From: Pseudanabaena frigida
GTDB taxonomy: Bacteria; Cyanobacteriota; Cyanobacteriia; Pseudanabaenales; Pseudanabaenaceae
DNA: 64,000 nt
Assembly: GCA_003242085.1 (NCBI GenBank)
Contig: QBML01000006.1
Span: 1 to 64,000 of the forward strand
Reading direction: 5' to 3'
Under the pieces are notes generated by a model. It was not told the origin of the DNA. It did not search any database and was given only the letters and a program-made list of their open reading frames with translations. The position numbers and the translations under genes were made by a program. This document shows positions 17,982-26,890 of the stretch, piece after piece (position 1 is the first letter of the stretch; every line of letters begins with the position of its first letter).

Positions 17982-19994
17982 CTAAAAACTTCTAGGCGTG
18001 GTGCAATATGGACATTCAACTGTTTCGGGGGTGAGCATAGCATCACAGTTGTCACATTCAAGTCCTTTTCCGCGTCGGGCGCGTTCTTCGGCTTCTCGTC
18101 CTTTGTCGGTGTAGACTACTCGGAGCACTTCGTCGAGGGTAGTTGCACCTTCTCTAACGAGATCGAAGGCGTATGCCATTAAGGTTTTCATGCCCTCTTG
18201 CACGGCGATCTCTTTGATTACCTCGGTGGTTGCACCTTTGTTAATCGCGCTTTGGAGACGCTCGGTCATTTTCATGATCTCGTATACGCCAGCTCTGCCC
18301 TTGTATCCCGAGCCGCTACATTTTGGACATACGCGTTGACCGGGAAGCATGGCTTCGCGGTTGACGATGTTAGCGCGATAGAAAGTTCTTTCGAGGTCGC
18401 TACTGGGCAACCCGAAGCGATCCAATTCTTCTTGGCTGGGGTTGTAGGGGATGCGGCAGTTGTCGCAGATTCGACGGAGTAGACGTTGAGCGAGGACTCC
18501 AATGATGGCGGTACTTGCCATAAATGGTTCTACGCCCATTTCTTCGAGACGGGCAATACTGCTAGGTGCGTCGTTGGTGTGTAGTGTCGTTAGAACTAAG
18601 TGACCTGTTAGCGCTGCCTCGATCGCTGTTTTCGCAGTTTCAGCATCTCGCGTTTCGCCGACAAGGATTACGTCAGGATCTTGTCGTAAGAACGCACGCA
18701 GAATACTGGCAAAGGTCATACCTTTTTCCCGCAGTACTTGGCATTGAGTTAGGCCTGGTAAGTTATATTCAACGGGATCTTCCGCCGTACTGATGTTGAT
18801 ACCAGGATCATTACATTCAGCAAGAGTTGAGTATAGGGTGGTAGTTTTGCCTGAACCTGTAGGACCTGTAACTAGAATTAAGCCATAGGGTCGTTTGGCA
18901 AAGCTTTGCATCAGTTCCAAGCTTTCTGGATCGCTAATCAGTTTGTTGAGACCAAGTTGGGTATTGGAGTTATCCAGAATCCGCAAAACTACTTTTTCAC
19001 CATTTTGGGTGGGGCAAGTATTGACGCGAAAATCTACCCGCCGACCTTGGAAGTTGCGTTTGAGCTTACCGTCTTGAGGAACGCGCTTTTCGGCAATATT
19101 GAGGTTTGAGATAATCTTAAAGCGCGAGATTACGGCATTGACGATGTTACGCGGTAAGCGTTTGCCCTCACTCAGGAAGAAGTATTCGCGCAATACACCA
19201 TCTTTACGAAGACGGATGCATAAGTCTTTTTCTTGTGGTTCGATGTGAATATCTGAGCATCCTTCTTTAAGGGCTTTGACCAGAATTTTATCGACAAGGC
19301 TAATAATAGGGGCGGAATTCTCGCCACCCACCATGAGTTCATCACCTTGATCTGCATCAGCCATATCTTCGCCAAAGACATCATCTTTGACTTGGAGATC
19401 TTCGTCGCTGATTGCTCCTTCAGCTTTGGAACTCTTGTTAATTTGAAACTGGACAATATTGTCAAAGGTACGATGAAAGTCCTCACGGGCAATCACTCGC
19501 TTGACGACTGTAATGTTTTTAAGTAGCCGTGCAATCTCATTTTGGACTTTATAGCTGTCGGGTGAAACTACTGCAAGCGTGATGCTGTTTTCTGTCTTGA
19601 CTAGAGGTAGCATCTCGCAATCTCGACAACTTGCAATTGGGATGATGTTGGAGTCAAGTAAAGCACTAAGAGCGGCAATGTCAAATTTATCAACTTCAAC
19701 ATCTGGATCTATGGGTTCGATGCCATAGAGAACGCGCAGTTCAAAAAGTTGTTGGCGTTTGTAATAGCGGGTAATGTCTGGGGCGAGTTGTTGCCCCAGT
19801 ATTTGCTCTAGGGCACTGAGAAATGGAACATTTTGTTCTTGGCTATCTTTGACAGCGCGATCGAATTGGTCGGTAGTGGCATGTCCTGCTTGAATCAGTT
19901 TGCTCTCGAAGGGGGTTCGACCTCCTCGTTTGGCAAGAGCTTTAGTTTTGTTTCTGCTTGCTGCGGTGGTTGGCGCTTGATCTGATGTATTCAT
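17982..19994 (-). CDS. pilB: Type IV pilus assembly ATPase PilB
   Basis: A 670-residue ATPase that powers pilus extension. An N-terminal MshEN/GspE domain (about 30-190) precedes the ATPase core: Walker A GPTGSGKTTTLYST at about 377-390, Walker B VGETRDAETAK, His box TTLHTNDAPSS, and the tetracysteine zinc site CDNC...CPKC. After the core is a second C-terminal zinc-ribbon-like segment (CDNC...CPYC) following a basic linker. First gene of the pilB-pilT-pilC run. It probably has its promoter in the 453-bp upstream gap, most of which is the repeat element at 20153-20434. Confidence 0.97.
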   Translation of the reverse strand: MNTSDQAPTTAASRNKTKALAKRGGRTPFESKLIQAGHATTDQFDRAVKDSQEQNVPFLSALEQILGQQLAPDITRYYKRQQLFELRVLYGIEPIDPDVEVDKFDIAALSALLDSNIIPIASCRDCEMLPLVKTENSITLAVVSPDSYKVQNEIARLLKNITVVKRVIAREDFHRTFDNIVQFQINKSSKAEGAISDEDLQVKDDVFGEDMADADQGDELMVGGENSAPIISLVDKILVKALKEGCSDIHIEPQEKDLCIRLRKDGVLREYFFLSEGKRLPRNIVNAVISRFKIISNLNIAEKRVPQDGKLKRNFQGRRVDFRVNTCPTQNGEKVVLRILDNSNTQLGLNKLISDPESLELMQSFAKRPYGLILVTGPTGSGKTTTLYSTLAECNDPGINISTAEDPVEYNLPGLTQCQVLREKGMTFASILRAFLRQDPDVILVGETRDAETAKTAIEAALTGHLVLTTLHTNDAPSSIARLEEMGVEPFMASTAIIGVLAQRLLRRICDNCRIPYNPSQEELDRFGLPSSDLERTFYRANIVNREAMLPGQRVCPKCSGSGYKGRAGVYEIMKMTERLQSAINKGATTEVIKEIAVQEGMKTLMAYAFDLVREGATTLDEVLRVVYTDKGREAEERARRGKGLECDNCDAMLTPETVECPYCTTPRSF

Positions 19995-20152
19995 AGCCCA
20001 AGAGTTCCTAAGAGTTCATTACCTAAGTAAGGCGATCATAGCTGTTTGCATAACTATATTGGGAAAAAATAGCATAACTATTTGACAGTTTTTACAAAAC
20101 AAAAAATTTTATAGCGATTGTATAGGAGTGTGATGCATTCCTATGCGATCGC

Positions 20153-20434
20153 CAGCAATTCTCATTATAAAAGTCAGTTTTTTGAAAGCTAGCCTACGGT
20201 TGACTTTCAAAAAACCGATTTTGTTGTTTTTAGCGCCGTAGGTAATGTGAGTTCGGGATAATTTAAAACGGGCTTTGAGAGAGGGTTTGCGTAGCAAACC
20301 CTCTCTCAAAGCCCAGAAGCAAAAGCATTGCGTAGCAATGCTTTTGCTTCTGGGCTTATAAAATTTGTAAGCTTAACCCGAACTCACGTTAGGTAATAAA
20401 GACAACCAAATCAGTTTTATAACGAGAATTGCTG
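20153..20434. mobile_element. Composite MITE-like element A with nested inverted repeats
   Basis: Outer 20-bp inverted ends CAGCAATTCTC(A/G)TTATAAAA at 20153-20172 and 20415-20434. An inner pair carries GTGAGTTCGGGWTAA (about 20246 and 20375-20393). Inside lie two perfect hairpins: 20270-20314 (21-bp arms, loop GTA) and 20311-20355 (21-bp arms, loop GTA), which share the GCCC between them. A weaker hairpin lies at about 20180-20216. There is no transposase, so it would be non-autonomous. It is related to the element at 39291-39560. Confidence 0.85.
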
Positions 20435-20447
20435 CACGATCGCACTT

Positions 20448-22481
20448 TTAAAATTTAATAGATTGCCAACGGATTTTGGGGCTTTGAGCTAATAATTTCG
20501 CGATCTCGATCGCCCCTTGTTTATTCAAATGACTTGGGTCGGAAAAAAGCTCTGCCTGATTTTGAATTACGTGGGAGATATCGAGATAGGTGAAACCCTC
20601 ACGCAGCGATAGTTCTTGCATACGCTGATTGAAAGTAGCCTCGTAGCTACTGCGAATCGCATCAAGATATGATGTGTGTAATGGCATGTTCACGACCAAA
20701 AGTTCGATATTATTACGACGGCAAAAATCTATGACATTGGCAAAGGCATCAAATTGTGAGCCACTGATATCAAAATTGCGATAGTCGAGATCGTAGTCTC
20801 CAGGAACTTGGGGAAATTTTTGGAAATAAGTATTTGGGTCGAAGGTAACATCAAAAGCAACAAACCCTTTGCTATCGAGAGCCGTGACTGTATTTGGCAT
20901 CGTTGCGGCGATTAAGGATTCGCTATTGCTGAGTACATGTGTATTTCGATCGAAGCTCTTAACTACAGAATTGCGTACTTCTTGGCGCTTAGTGGAAGTG
21001 GCAAAAAGTATGTTTACTGCTTGGGTGATTGGGGTTGATGGTTTGCTATCAGTTGTATTGTTAGTCGAGAGGAGATTATTAAGATCGTTATTTTTGAGGG
21101 TTGCTTGTAATTGTTTATAGCCAGTCGATGCAGTGATTTCGTCATAGGTAATGTCACTGCGACTGCTATTAAAAGCCCTCAATCCATCAGCCCAAACAAT
21201 CATGCGTGGTAGTTGAGGGCGTGACAGGATTTGGGTGATTTGAAGGTTTACAACCTTAGCAGTTGCTCCGTCAATACCAAGATTAAAAACACTGATGCCT
21301 TTGTAGCCTTTACCAATCAATGCTTTTTCTAATGTGTTGGGGTCAATGCCTCTTAAAGCTCTAGAGCTGCCAACAATCAGTACGTCTGGCGATCGCTGTT
21401 TGTTGGCGATCTGCCAATCAAGAAGTGCTAATTTCTCATTAAATAGGGCAATGTTAAAATTCAAAGCAGGTTTATTGGGAATCCCTTTTTCGGGAGAGAT
21501 TTCTTGAAGATTAATTTTGGGATCGGCTACTACAAGTTTGGTGGGTTCATTGGGCTGGGCGTAATAACTGAGCGAACGATCGATCGCGATGGTTGTACCA
21601 ATGCCGATCGCTAAACTTGCTATGCAAACTGGCATAGAGAGCGTTTTAGGATAAGTTGGAGAAGTTTGTCCGAGCCATTTAAACTGCAAAAGAGCTTGAC
21701 CGAAGGTTCCAACATATTCACCTAGTTTTTGCCAATATGTAGGCTCATTCGCTTCTTGATCAAAGGTTTCATTATTGAGATCTTGTGGTTCTTCGAGAGG
21801 AGATAGTTCTGAATTGGAACTTGGCAATCCGATCGCTAACAAATCAATTTCAAATGACCAACTAGGTTTCTTTTGACCAATTACTCGACTCGAAACCGTG
21901 ACCGATTGAAAATATTCTGCTGAATGCAGCGATCGCAATGTGTTTAACATTGGTAATGCCATCTCTGCCTGTAGGATCGCGCTACGAGTTTCACATAGTA
22001 AGTTTAGGCAATTGTTCTGCAAGAGCAACTTCAACTTTGATTGAGCAAGTTTGGGATCTTGGCGAAAGTTGTTAAGTAAGTCAGCGATAACTTCGGCAGC
22101 AACGAATGCTGACTGCGCGATCGGTAAATCTACACCTAATGCCCACGAACTACCATGCAATTTGAGACGATAGATTCCTTCGGCAAATAAAATTGAACTC
22201 TCAAGATTCTGCGTACTTGGGGCGATCGCCTCTAAAATTTTGATCGCACATTCTGCCTCACGATCTTGACTGTAGATATATAAGCAATCCCCTTTTTGCT
22301 TAGTATGTGAAAGTTTTAGACCTAGCAATCCTTCTGGTAAGACGCTGACTGGCTCTTGATCTCGATTTAATGTCAGATTTTCATTAACTGCGTTCAACCG
22401 ACTCATCTCCAAACTGGAATCTGTGCTTGAGTCGGTTGATGGTGGGTTCACATCTTTGGTGTCTAAGGATGTTATTTCCAT
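20448..22481 (-). CDS. Membrane protein with SGNH-hydrolase-like C-terminal domain
   Basis: A 677-residue protein of no named family that I recognise. The N-terminal 270 residues look soluble and variable. A hydrophobic segment at about 285-305 (PVCIASLAIGIGTTIAIDRS) anchors a C-terminal domain of about 350 residues that resembles SGNH/GDSL hydrolases: VLIVGSSRALRGI (block I, about 370), VFNLGIDGA (Asn/Gly block) and DPSHLNKQGA (Asp-x-x-His, about 649). Such domains de-esterify or transfer acetyl groups on polysaccharides or peptidoglycan, but the substrate here is unknown. It lies between a minor pilin gene and pilB on the same strand, which hints at a surface role. Confidence 0.6.
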   Translation of the reverse strand: MEITSLDTKDVNPPSTDSSTDSSLEMSRLNAVNENLTLNRDQEPVSVLPEGLLGLKLSHTKQKGDCLYIYSQDREAECAIKILEAIAPSTQNLESSILFAEGIYRLKLHGSSWALGVDLPIAQSAFVAAEVIADLLNNFRQDPKLAQSKLKLLLQNNCLNLLCETRSAILQAEMALPMLNTLRSLHSAEYFQSVTVSSRVIGQKKPSWSFEIDLLAIGLPSSNSELSPLEEPQDLNNETFDQEANEPTYWQKLGEYVGTFGQALLQFKWLGQTSPTYPKTLSMPVCIASLAIGIGTTIAIDRSLSYYAQPNEPTKLVVADPKINLQEISPEKGIPNKPALNFNIALFNEKLALLDWQIANKQRSPDVLIVGSSRALRGIDPNTLEKALIGKGYKGISVFNLGIDGATAKVVNLQITQILSRPQLPRMIVWADGLRAFNSSRSDITYDEITASTGYKQLQATLKNNDLNNLLSTNNTTDSKPSTPITQAVNILFATSTKRQEVRNSVVKSFDRNTHVLSNSESLIAATMPNTVTALDSKGFVAFDVTFDPNTYFQKFPQVPGDYDLDYRNFDISGSQFDAFANVIDFCRRNNIELLVVNMPLHTSYLDAIRSSYEATFNQRMQELSLREGFTYLDISHVIQNQAELFSDPSHLNKQGAIEIAKLLAQSPKIRWQSIKF

Positions 22482-22665
22482 TTTGTATTGAGTGGTCGGC
22501 AGGATGAAAATTTTGCTACAAGGTTAGCACGGCGACTTCACGACGAGACAAAAAATTGTTTTTAAAAGCTTTTTACAACAAATTTTTTACAACTAAAGCA
22601 AGGAATTTTTGCCACCTAATCCTTTCGGCAGTTGCTGAGAAAAAATGCCCCCAAGTTATATAGGA

Positions 22666-22709
22666 GCTTCGACTACGCTCAGCTAACGTTGGCTGAGCGT
22701 AGTCGAAGC
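22666..22709. repeat. Palindrome GCTTCGACTACGCTCAGC, 18-bp perfect arms
   Basis: Arms 22666-22683 and 22692-22709. The CTTCGACTACGCTCAG sequence is a dispersed repeat seen in cyanobacterial genomes, and differs from the GC-N3-GC family. The 306-bp gap 22482-22787 holds nothing else that I can support. Confidence 0.85.
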
Positions 22710-22787
22710 CACAGGTACTTCAATTAATATCAAGTCCCTTACTCTATTTGTTGTAATTGATTTAGATGAGATGATATCGCTCAAGTA

Positions 22788-23384
22788 TTAAGACTGATTA
22801 CAATCTAAATTTTCAACAAAACGCATTGAACCAAGGATTGTCGAAACGATGACACATTTGCGGCGATCGCTAATTCTTGATGCAAAAGTAATTCTACCTA
22901 GCTCGCCGATACCGTTTGGGTTACCTTTTGCATCAAATTGTACGCGATAAACATCTGGTTCGGGAATTGATGAGAGTTTTGTGAAGGTTGTGCGCGGCTC
23001 AATTTCGTTATTGTCAACAATTCTTACGCCACGATCGAAGTTTTCCCAAGGTAAATTATTCCAGTAGGCAAGATCTGTACTTTCTAAGATAGGAGCTTTA
23101 TGCACCGAATATTGAGCGATATTGTCAGTATTTCTAAAACTTGCTTGCCAAGTCAGTTGAGTGCGTTTGGCATTACTTTGTGCTAGTCGTAAAGCACTAA
23201 AAGCTCGGCTCTGAGCTGAGTTAAGACTTTGATTGGCACTAAAACTTAACCATGATGGTGCGGCGATCGCTGATAGTATTCCCACCACCATCAAAACAAC
23301 TAAAATCTCTAGAAGTGTGAATCCCCACATTTGGCGATATTGCCCAAAGCTTTTAAGAAACCGTCCTTTTCTGGGTGTCGGCAT
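22788..23384 (-). CDS. Prepilin-like protein (GspH/FimT-type minor pilin)
   Basis: A 198-residue protein with a class III prepilin signal: a basic leader, then WGFTLLEILVVLMVVGILSA, cleaved before the Phe, with Glu at position 5 of the mature protein. The rest fits the GspH/FimT group (AQSRAFSALRLAQSNAKRTQ, a beta-rich middle and a Cys pair CVIVST...NLDCNQS near the end). Probably a minor pilin that primes pilus assembly. It is upstream of the SGNH gene and pilB on the same strand. Confidence 0.85.
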   Translation of the reverse strand: MPTPRKGRFLKSFGQYRQMWGFTLLEILVVLMVVGILSAIAAPSWLSFSANQSLNSAQSRAFSALRLAQSNAKRTQLTWQASFRNTDNIAQYSVHKAPILESTDLAYWNNLPWENFDRGVRIVDNNEIEPRTTFTKLSSIPEPDVYRVQFDAKGNPNGIGELGRITFASRISDRRKCVIVSTILGSMRFVENLDCNQS

Positions 23385-23481
23385 AATATCTTTTAATTCT
23401 TAAATAAGTTTCATGTATACGATCTGATTGTAATATTAATATGTGATTAAAGGCGATATTTAACCGATTAAAAAATTTAAT

Positions 23482-23520
23482 AAAAAAGGAGAAGGGTGCA
23501 GAGTGCCCCTCTCCTTTTTT
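23482..23520. terminator. Terminator-like hairpin
   Basis: AAAAAAGGAGA...TCTCCTTTTTT arms with one mismatch below a GGG/CCC stem, ending in T6. It lies about 100 bp upstream of the pilin start, in the 483-bp gap 23385-23867; no gene convincingly uses it. Otherwise I see only an imperfect GCGAAGC-tipped hairpin near 23772-23800 in this gap. Confidence 0.55.
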
Positions 23521-23867
23521 ATTCCAATTAGTTTTTGGATAATTCCTAAATCCCGTAATTTTTCTGGCTAATACTGGTTAGTAACTCAGATAGTTAATAC
23601 CTTCAACGTTTTCTAAATTTATATATAGTTTGCATTAGATTGGGATGGGTGATTTGGAGAACTATAATTTACTGCGATCGAATTATTTCCATAGGCTCTA
23701 GCCGTTCTATCCTCTTACGAGTTATCTTTGAAGCTATTATTTTGAATTTTGGTAGTAAGCAAAAAGCTCGGATGGGTGGAGCGAAGCGCCCCCACCCGAA
23801 CTCTAAAATCCTGCCATCTTTAGCACTATCCCAATTTTTATAAGAAATAACTAAATAAGAAATATTT

Positions 23868-24839
23868 ATGCAAGTACCAGCTTGTCCATTAAATGAAGAT
23901 GTTCGTGTCGCCTCCTTGCGATCGCTAAATATTCTAGATACAAATCCAGAGGAACGGTTCGATCGCTTAACCAGATTAGCTAAGCGACTATTTGGAGTGC
24001 CGATCGCTTTGGTCAGCTTAATCGATGTGAACCGCCAATGGTTTAAGTCTTCTCAAGGACTTGAACTGTCTGAGACATCACGAGACATATCCTTTTGTGG
24101 TCATGCCATCCTAGGTGATGACATTCTAATTATTCCTGATGCCACACTGGATGATAGGTTTTATGACAATCCTCTAGTTATAGACGAACCAAATATCCGA
24201 TTTTATGCTGGAGTTCCACTCGTTATTCCTAATGGAAGTAAAGTTGGTACGCTATGTTTGCTAGATCGAGATCCTCGGACGCTTAATGATGAAGATCTAG
24301 AGTTGTTGCGTGACCTTGCTCGTATGGCTGAACAGGAGCTTGCAGCTGTGCAACTGGCAACAATAGATGAGTTAACCCAGATCTCTAATCGACGTGGGTT
24401 TATTGCTCTAGCTTTACATGCTCTAAATCTATGTAAGCGACTGAATAAACCCGCTTCTCTATTCTTTTTCGATCTAGATCGATTTAAAGAGATTAACGAT
24501 CGCTATGGACATGCAGAAGGCGATCGCGCTTTGATTGGCTTCAGTAAAATTTTGAAGGAATCTTTTCGGGAATCAGATGTAATCGGTAGGCTTGGTGGCG
24601 ATGAGTTTGTGGTTCTATTGACAAATGCCGATCGAGCGGAAAGTAAATTGATTTTGCAGCGCCTCGATCGGATAAGAGCAGACTTTAATCAAAAGGCAAA
24701 CCGTGGTTATGATATTCTTTGTAGTGTCGGGATGATTGAGTTTGATGCAAATCGGCATCAATCAGTGGAAGATCTTTTGCAAGATGGCGATCGGCTGATG
24801 TACGCGCAGAAACAAAGTAAACGAACAAAAGTTCTTTAA
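23868..24839 (+). CDS. GAF-GGDEF diguanylate cyclase
   Basis: A 323-residue cytosolic protein. The N-terminal GAF domain (about 25-160) is of the type CPLNEDVRVASLRSL...SFCGHAIL, common in signalling proteins. The GGDEF domain begins at about 165 (ATIDELTQISNRRGF), with FFFDLDRFKEINDRYGH and the active-site loop RLGGDEFVVLL. An inhibitory I-site RxxD (RESD) lies five residues before GGDEF, so product feedback is expected. It should make c-di-GMP, a second messenger that controls motility and attachment in cyanobacteria. Monocistronic, about 480 bp from the pilin gene on the other strand. Confidence 0.93.
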   Translation: MQVPACPLNEDVRVASLRSLNILDTNPEERFDRLTRLAKRLFGVPIALVSLIDVNRQWFKSSQGLELSETSRDISFCGHAILGDDILIIPDATLDDRFYDNPLVIDEPNIRFYAGVPLVIPNGSKVGTLCLLDRDPRTLNDEDLELLRDLARMAEQELAAVQLATIDELTQISNRRGFIALALHALNLCKRLNKPASLFFFDLDRFKEINDRYGHAEGDRALIGFSKILKESFRESDVIGRLGGDEFVVLLTNADRAESKLILQRLDRIRADFNQKANRGYDILCSVGMIEFDANRHQSVEDLLQDGDRLMYAQKQSKRTKVL

Positions 24840-24877
24840 ATAGAACGAACTCAGTTGTGCTCTGGTTCCCTACTAAT

Positions 24878-25182
24878 TTTTAATTTAGGAAGTTTCATTA
24901 GCGGCGATCCTAAGCTTCGCATATCAATATCTAATTCACTAACAAAGAGCGTCTATAGCTTGTCGAAAAAACGACTACTATCTTCATGGGGCGAAAGAGG
25001 ACACATAATCTCTAAAGCACCATTAACTTAATGGAATAAAGCTGAATGTTGATTGTCAATATCTGCAAGTAAGCGTTCATAAGTTTCCCAGCTAACTCCA
25101 TTTTCGATGGCGATCCTAATTTCGCAATTAACATATCAGTAATTGCGATTTAGGTAGGTTTAGTTTGAGTTTTAGCAACCAT
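24878..25182 (-). pseudogene. Degenerate Uma2-family (DUF820) endonuclease
   Basis: Reading the minus strand from ATG 25182 gives MVAKTQTKPT, a stop, and then, after a frame change, RIAIENGVSWETYERLLADI, a stop, VNGALEIMCPLSPHEDSSRF, a stop and LDIDMRSLGSPLMKLPKL. This follows the Uma2 family (G.SWETYE.LLAD, G.LEIM.PL..HE, LDID...GS), which has a PD-(D/E)XK-like fold and is abundant in cyanobacteria. At least three stops and one frameshift separate the pieces, and the C-terminal catalytic part is gone. It fills about half of the 629-bp gap 24840-25468. Confidence 0.75.
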
Positions 25183-25282
25183 CAATTTTTTATCTATCGT
25201 CCTTTCAGGTTATACAAATTTCCTAGACTCTGCTTGGTTTTGGCTAGGTAGTCATCTTATAGAGCTTTGCGCTCCCTAAACT

Positions 25283-25335
25283 AAGAAACATCTTGAAAGC
25301 TACCGTGAAGCAGCAGTACTTTCAAGATGTTTCTT
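25283..25335. repeat. Palindrome, 17-bp perfect arms
   Basis: Arms 25283-25299 and 25319-25335 (AAGAAACATCTTGAAAG). The tip is degenerate around GTGAAGCAGCAG. Left flank has GCTTTGCGCTC; right flank GGTTCGTTTGAGCGGTA nearly matches the right flank of the palindrome at 10548. Confidence 0.85.
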
Positions 25336-25468
25336 GTGGTTCGTTTGAGCGGTAATTGCTATATGTTTTTATATTAGTCTTTTTCTAGATTTAATCAAAA
25401 TGGCGATAGCGATGGAAAAGTCTGACAGGTTATAGTAGCTTCTGGCAAGCAAATCTAAGGCAAATTCC

Positions 25469-26710
25469 ATGAATGCTGAGTACTTACGATGGCGATCGCA
25501 ATTTATACGAAAGAGATTACAGATAGTCACAGCGATCGCGTCAATCTGCATTTTAAGTTTCATGACATGGATTGAGCTTTTGGGGAATAAGGGAGATATT
25601 CCACTCAAAAGCAACACCACCATTGTGTTGGATTTGGCGATCGAAGTTTTACTGATTGGATCTTTCTTCCTATTGCGATCGCGCTTTGCAACACCTTTTA
25701 TTTATCCACTTTTTTTGCTCGTTCCTATTTCCATAACTTTTACTATGCAGCTTAATGCTTCATCAGTAGGAATTTCTGCGCCATTTTTCGTGCCTTGGGT
25801 ATTGGTATTTGTTGCTCATGCAACTCTTATACCTGTGTGCTGGCATCTACATTTAGTTGTCCAACTGAGTACCCTTGGTAATTACTTTTTGATTAATACT
25901 TTAATGGGTTACAGTTTGAGCGATATATTCGCAGTTGATCGGCAACTAATCACAGGGAAATTGATTATGCCAGTTTCGATCATCTTTCTCTTTGTCAATT
26001 GGATATGTATCATGGGTAATGTTTCCGTCTATTTGTACGAGCGTTTGCAACAAAGTGAATTTGTAGCGCGAAAGGAACTAGAAGAACAAAAAGAATGCTC
26101 TGAAAGACTTCTCCTAAACGTTTTACCTCAGTCGATCGCCGATCGCTTGAAATTAGAATCCGATCTCATTGCTGATAATTTCCAAGAGGTTAGTGTTCTA
26201 TTCGCTGATATTGTCGGCTTTACTTTGCTTGCTGCCAAGATTCCGCCTGAAGAAGTAGTGGGCTTTCTCAATCAAATCTTTTCTCGATTTGATGTCATCG
26301 CAGAACGTTACGGACTTGAAAAAATTAAGACTATTGGCGATGCTTATATGGCAGTGGCGGGGTTGCCTTTTGCCCATGTCGATCATGCCCAAGCCGCAAT
26401 TGAAATGGCGCTCGCTATGCAAAATGATTTAGCTCTTTTCAATCAGGAGTACCACCAAAACCTCAAAATTCGTATCGGTATTAGTTCAGGGCCAGTAGTT
26501 GCGGGGGTGATTGGCATCAAGAAGTTTACTTACGATCTTTGGGGTGATACCGTCAATACCGCCAGCCGTATGGAATCGCATGGGATTGCAGGCTGCATCC
26601 AAGTTTCTGAAAGTACCTACCAATATTTGTGCGATCGCTATCTGTTTGAAGTACGCGATCGTGTCGCGATCAAAGGAAAAGGTGAAATGACAACCTATAT
26701 TTTAAAATAG
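25469..26710 (+). CDS. Membrane-bound class III adenylate cyclase
   Basis: A 413-residue protein. About five or six membrane segments fill residues 15-195, followed by a short coiled linker and LLLNVLPQSIADRLK. The class III cyclase domain spans about 225-400. Metal-binding Asp residues are in VLFADIVGFT and TIGDAYMAV. The substrate-specifying Lys (EKIKTIGD) and Asp (YDLWGDTVNTASRME) indicate ATP rather than GTP, so the product should be cAMP. The transition-state Asn/Arg pair NTASR is present. This is the CHASE-less, membrane-sensor form common in cyanobacteria; the input signal is unknown. Confidence 0.93.
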   Translation: MNAEYLRWRSQFIRKRLQIVTAIASICILSFMTWIELLGNKGDIPLKSNTTIVLDLAIEVLLIGSFFLLRSRFATPFIYPLFLLVPISITFTMQLNASSVGISAPFFVPWVLVFVAHATLIPVCWHLHLVVQLSTLGNYFLINTLMGYSLSDIFAVDRQLITGKLIMPVSIIFLFVNWICIMGNVSVYLYERLQQSEFVARKELEEQKECSERLLLNVLPQSIADRLKLESDLIADNFQEVSVLFADIVGFTLLAAKIPPEEVVGFLNQIFSRFDVIAERYGLEKIKTIGDAYMAVAGLPFAHVDHAQAAIEMALAMQNDLALFNQEYHQNLKIRIGISSGPVVAGVIGIKKFTYDLWGDTVNTASRMESHGIAGCIQVSESTYQYLCDRYLFEVRDRVAIKGKGEMTTYILK

Positions 26711-26737
26711 AACTTTACAGCAAGTACTAAGTAAATG

Positions 26738-26794
26738 AACCGAGAAGGATTTTAAGAGCGTTGCTTTGCAACGCTCTTAAAATCCTTCTCGGTT
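26738..26794. repeat. Palindrome, 27-bp perfect arms, GC-TTT-GC apex
   Basis: Arms 26738-26764 and 26768-26794; outer end AACCGAGAAGG. Right flank GGGCGCAAAGCGTTGC resembles that at 11606. It lies just after the cyclase gene and could terminate it. Confidence 0.95.
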
Positions 26795-26848
26795 TGGGTT
26801 TGGGCGCAAAGCGTTGCAACTGTTATTCTAAGATTTGGTAATGTTAGG

Positions 26849-26883
26849 CTAGGATGGGCGTCGAGAAGAGCCGCCCATCCTAG
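26849..26883 (-). terminator. Hairpin after the 26891 gene
   Basis: 12-bp arms CTAGGATGGGCG / CGCCCATCCTAG, 11-nt loop, 8 bp beyond the end of the minus-strand gene. Confidence 0.6.
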
Positions 26884-26890
26884 TCCTCGA

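Noticed and set aside
23640-23843. 67-codon plus-strand open frame in the gap before the GAF-GGDEF gene
   Set aside because: No ribosome site, no recognisable motif, and it runs through an imperfect hairpin; looks like chance.
25469-26710. Guanylate cyclase
   Set aside because: Substrate-specifying positions are Lys and Asp (EKIKTIGD, YDLWGD), which fit ATP.
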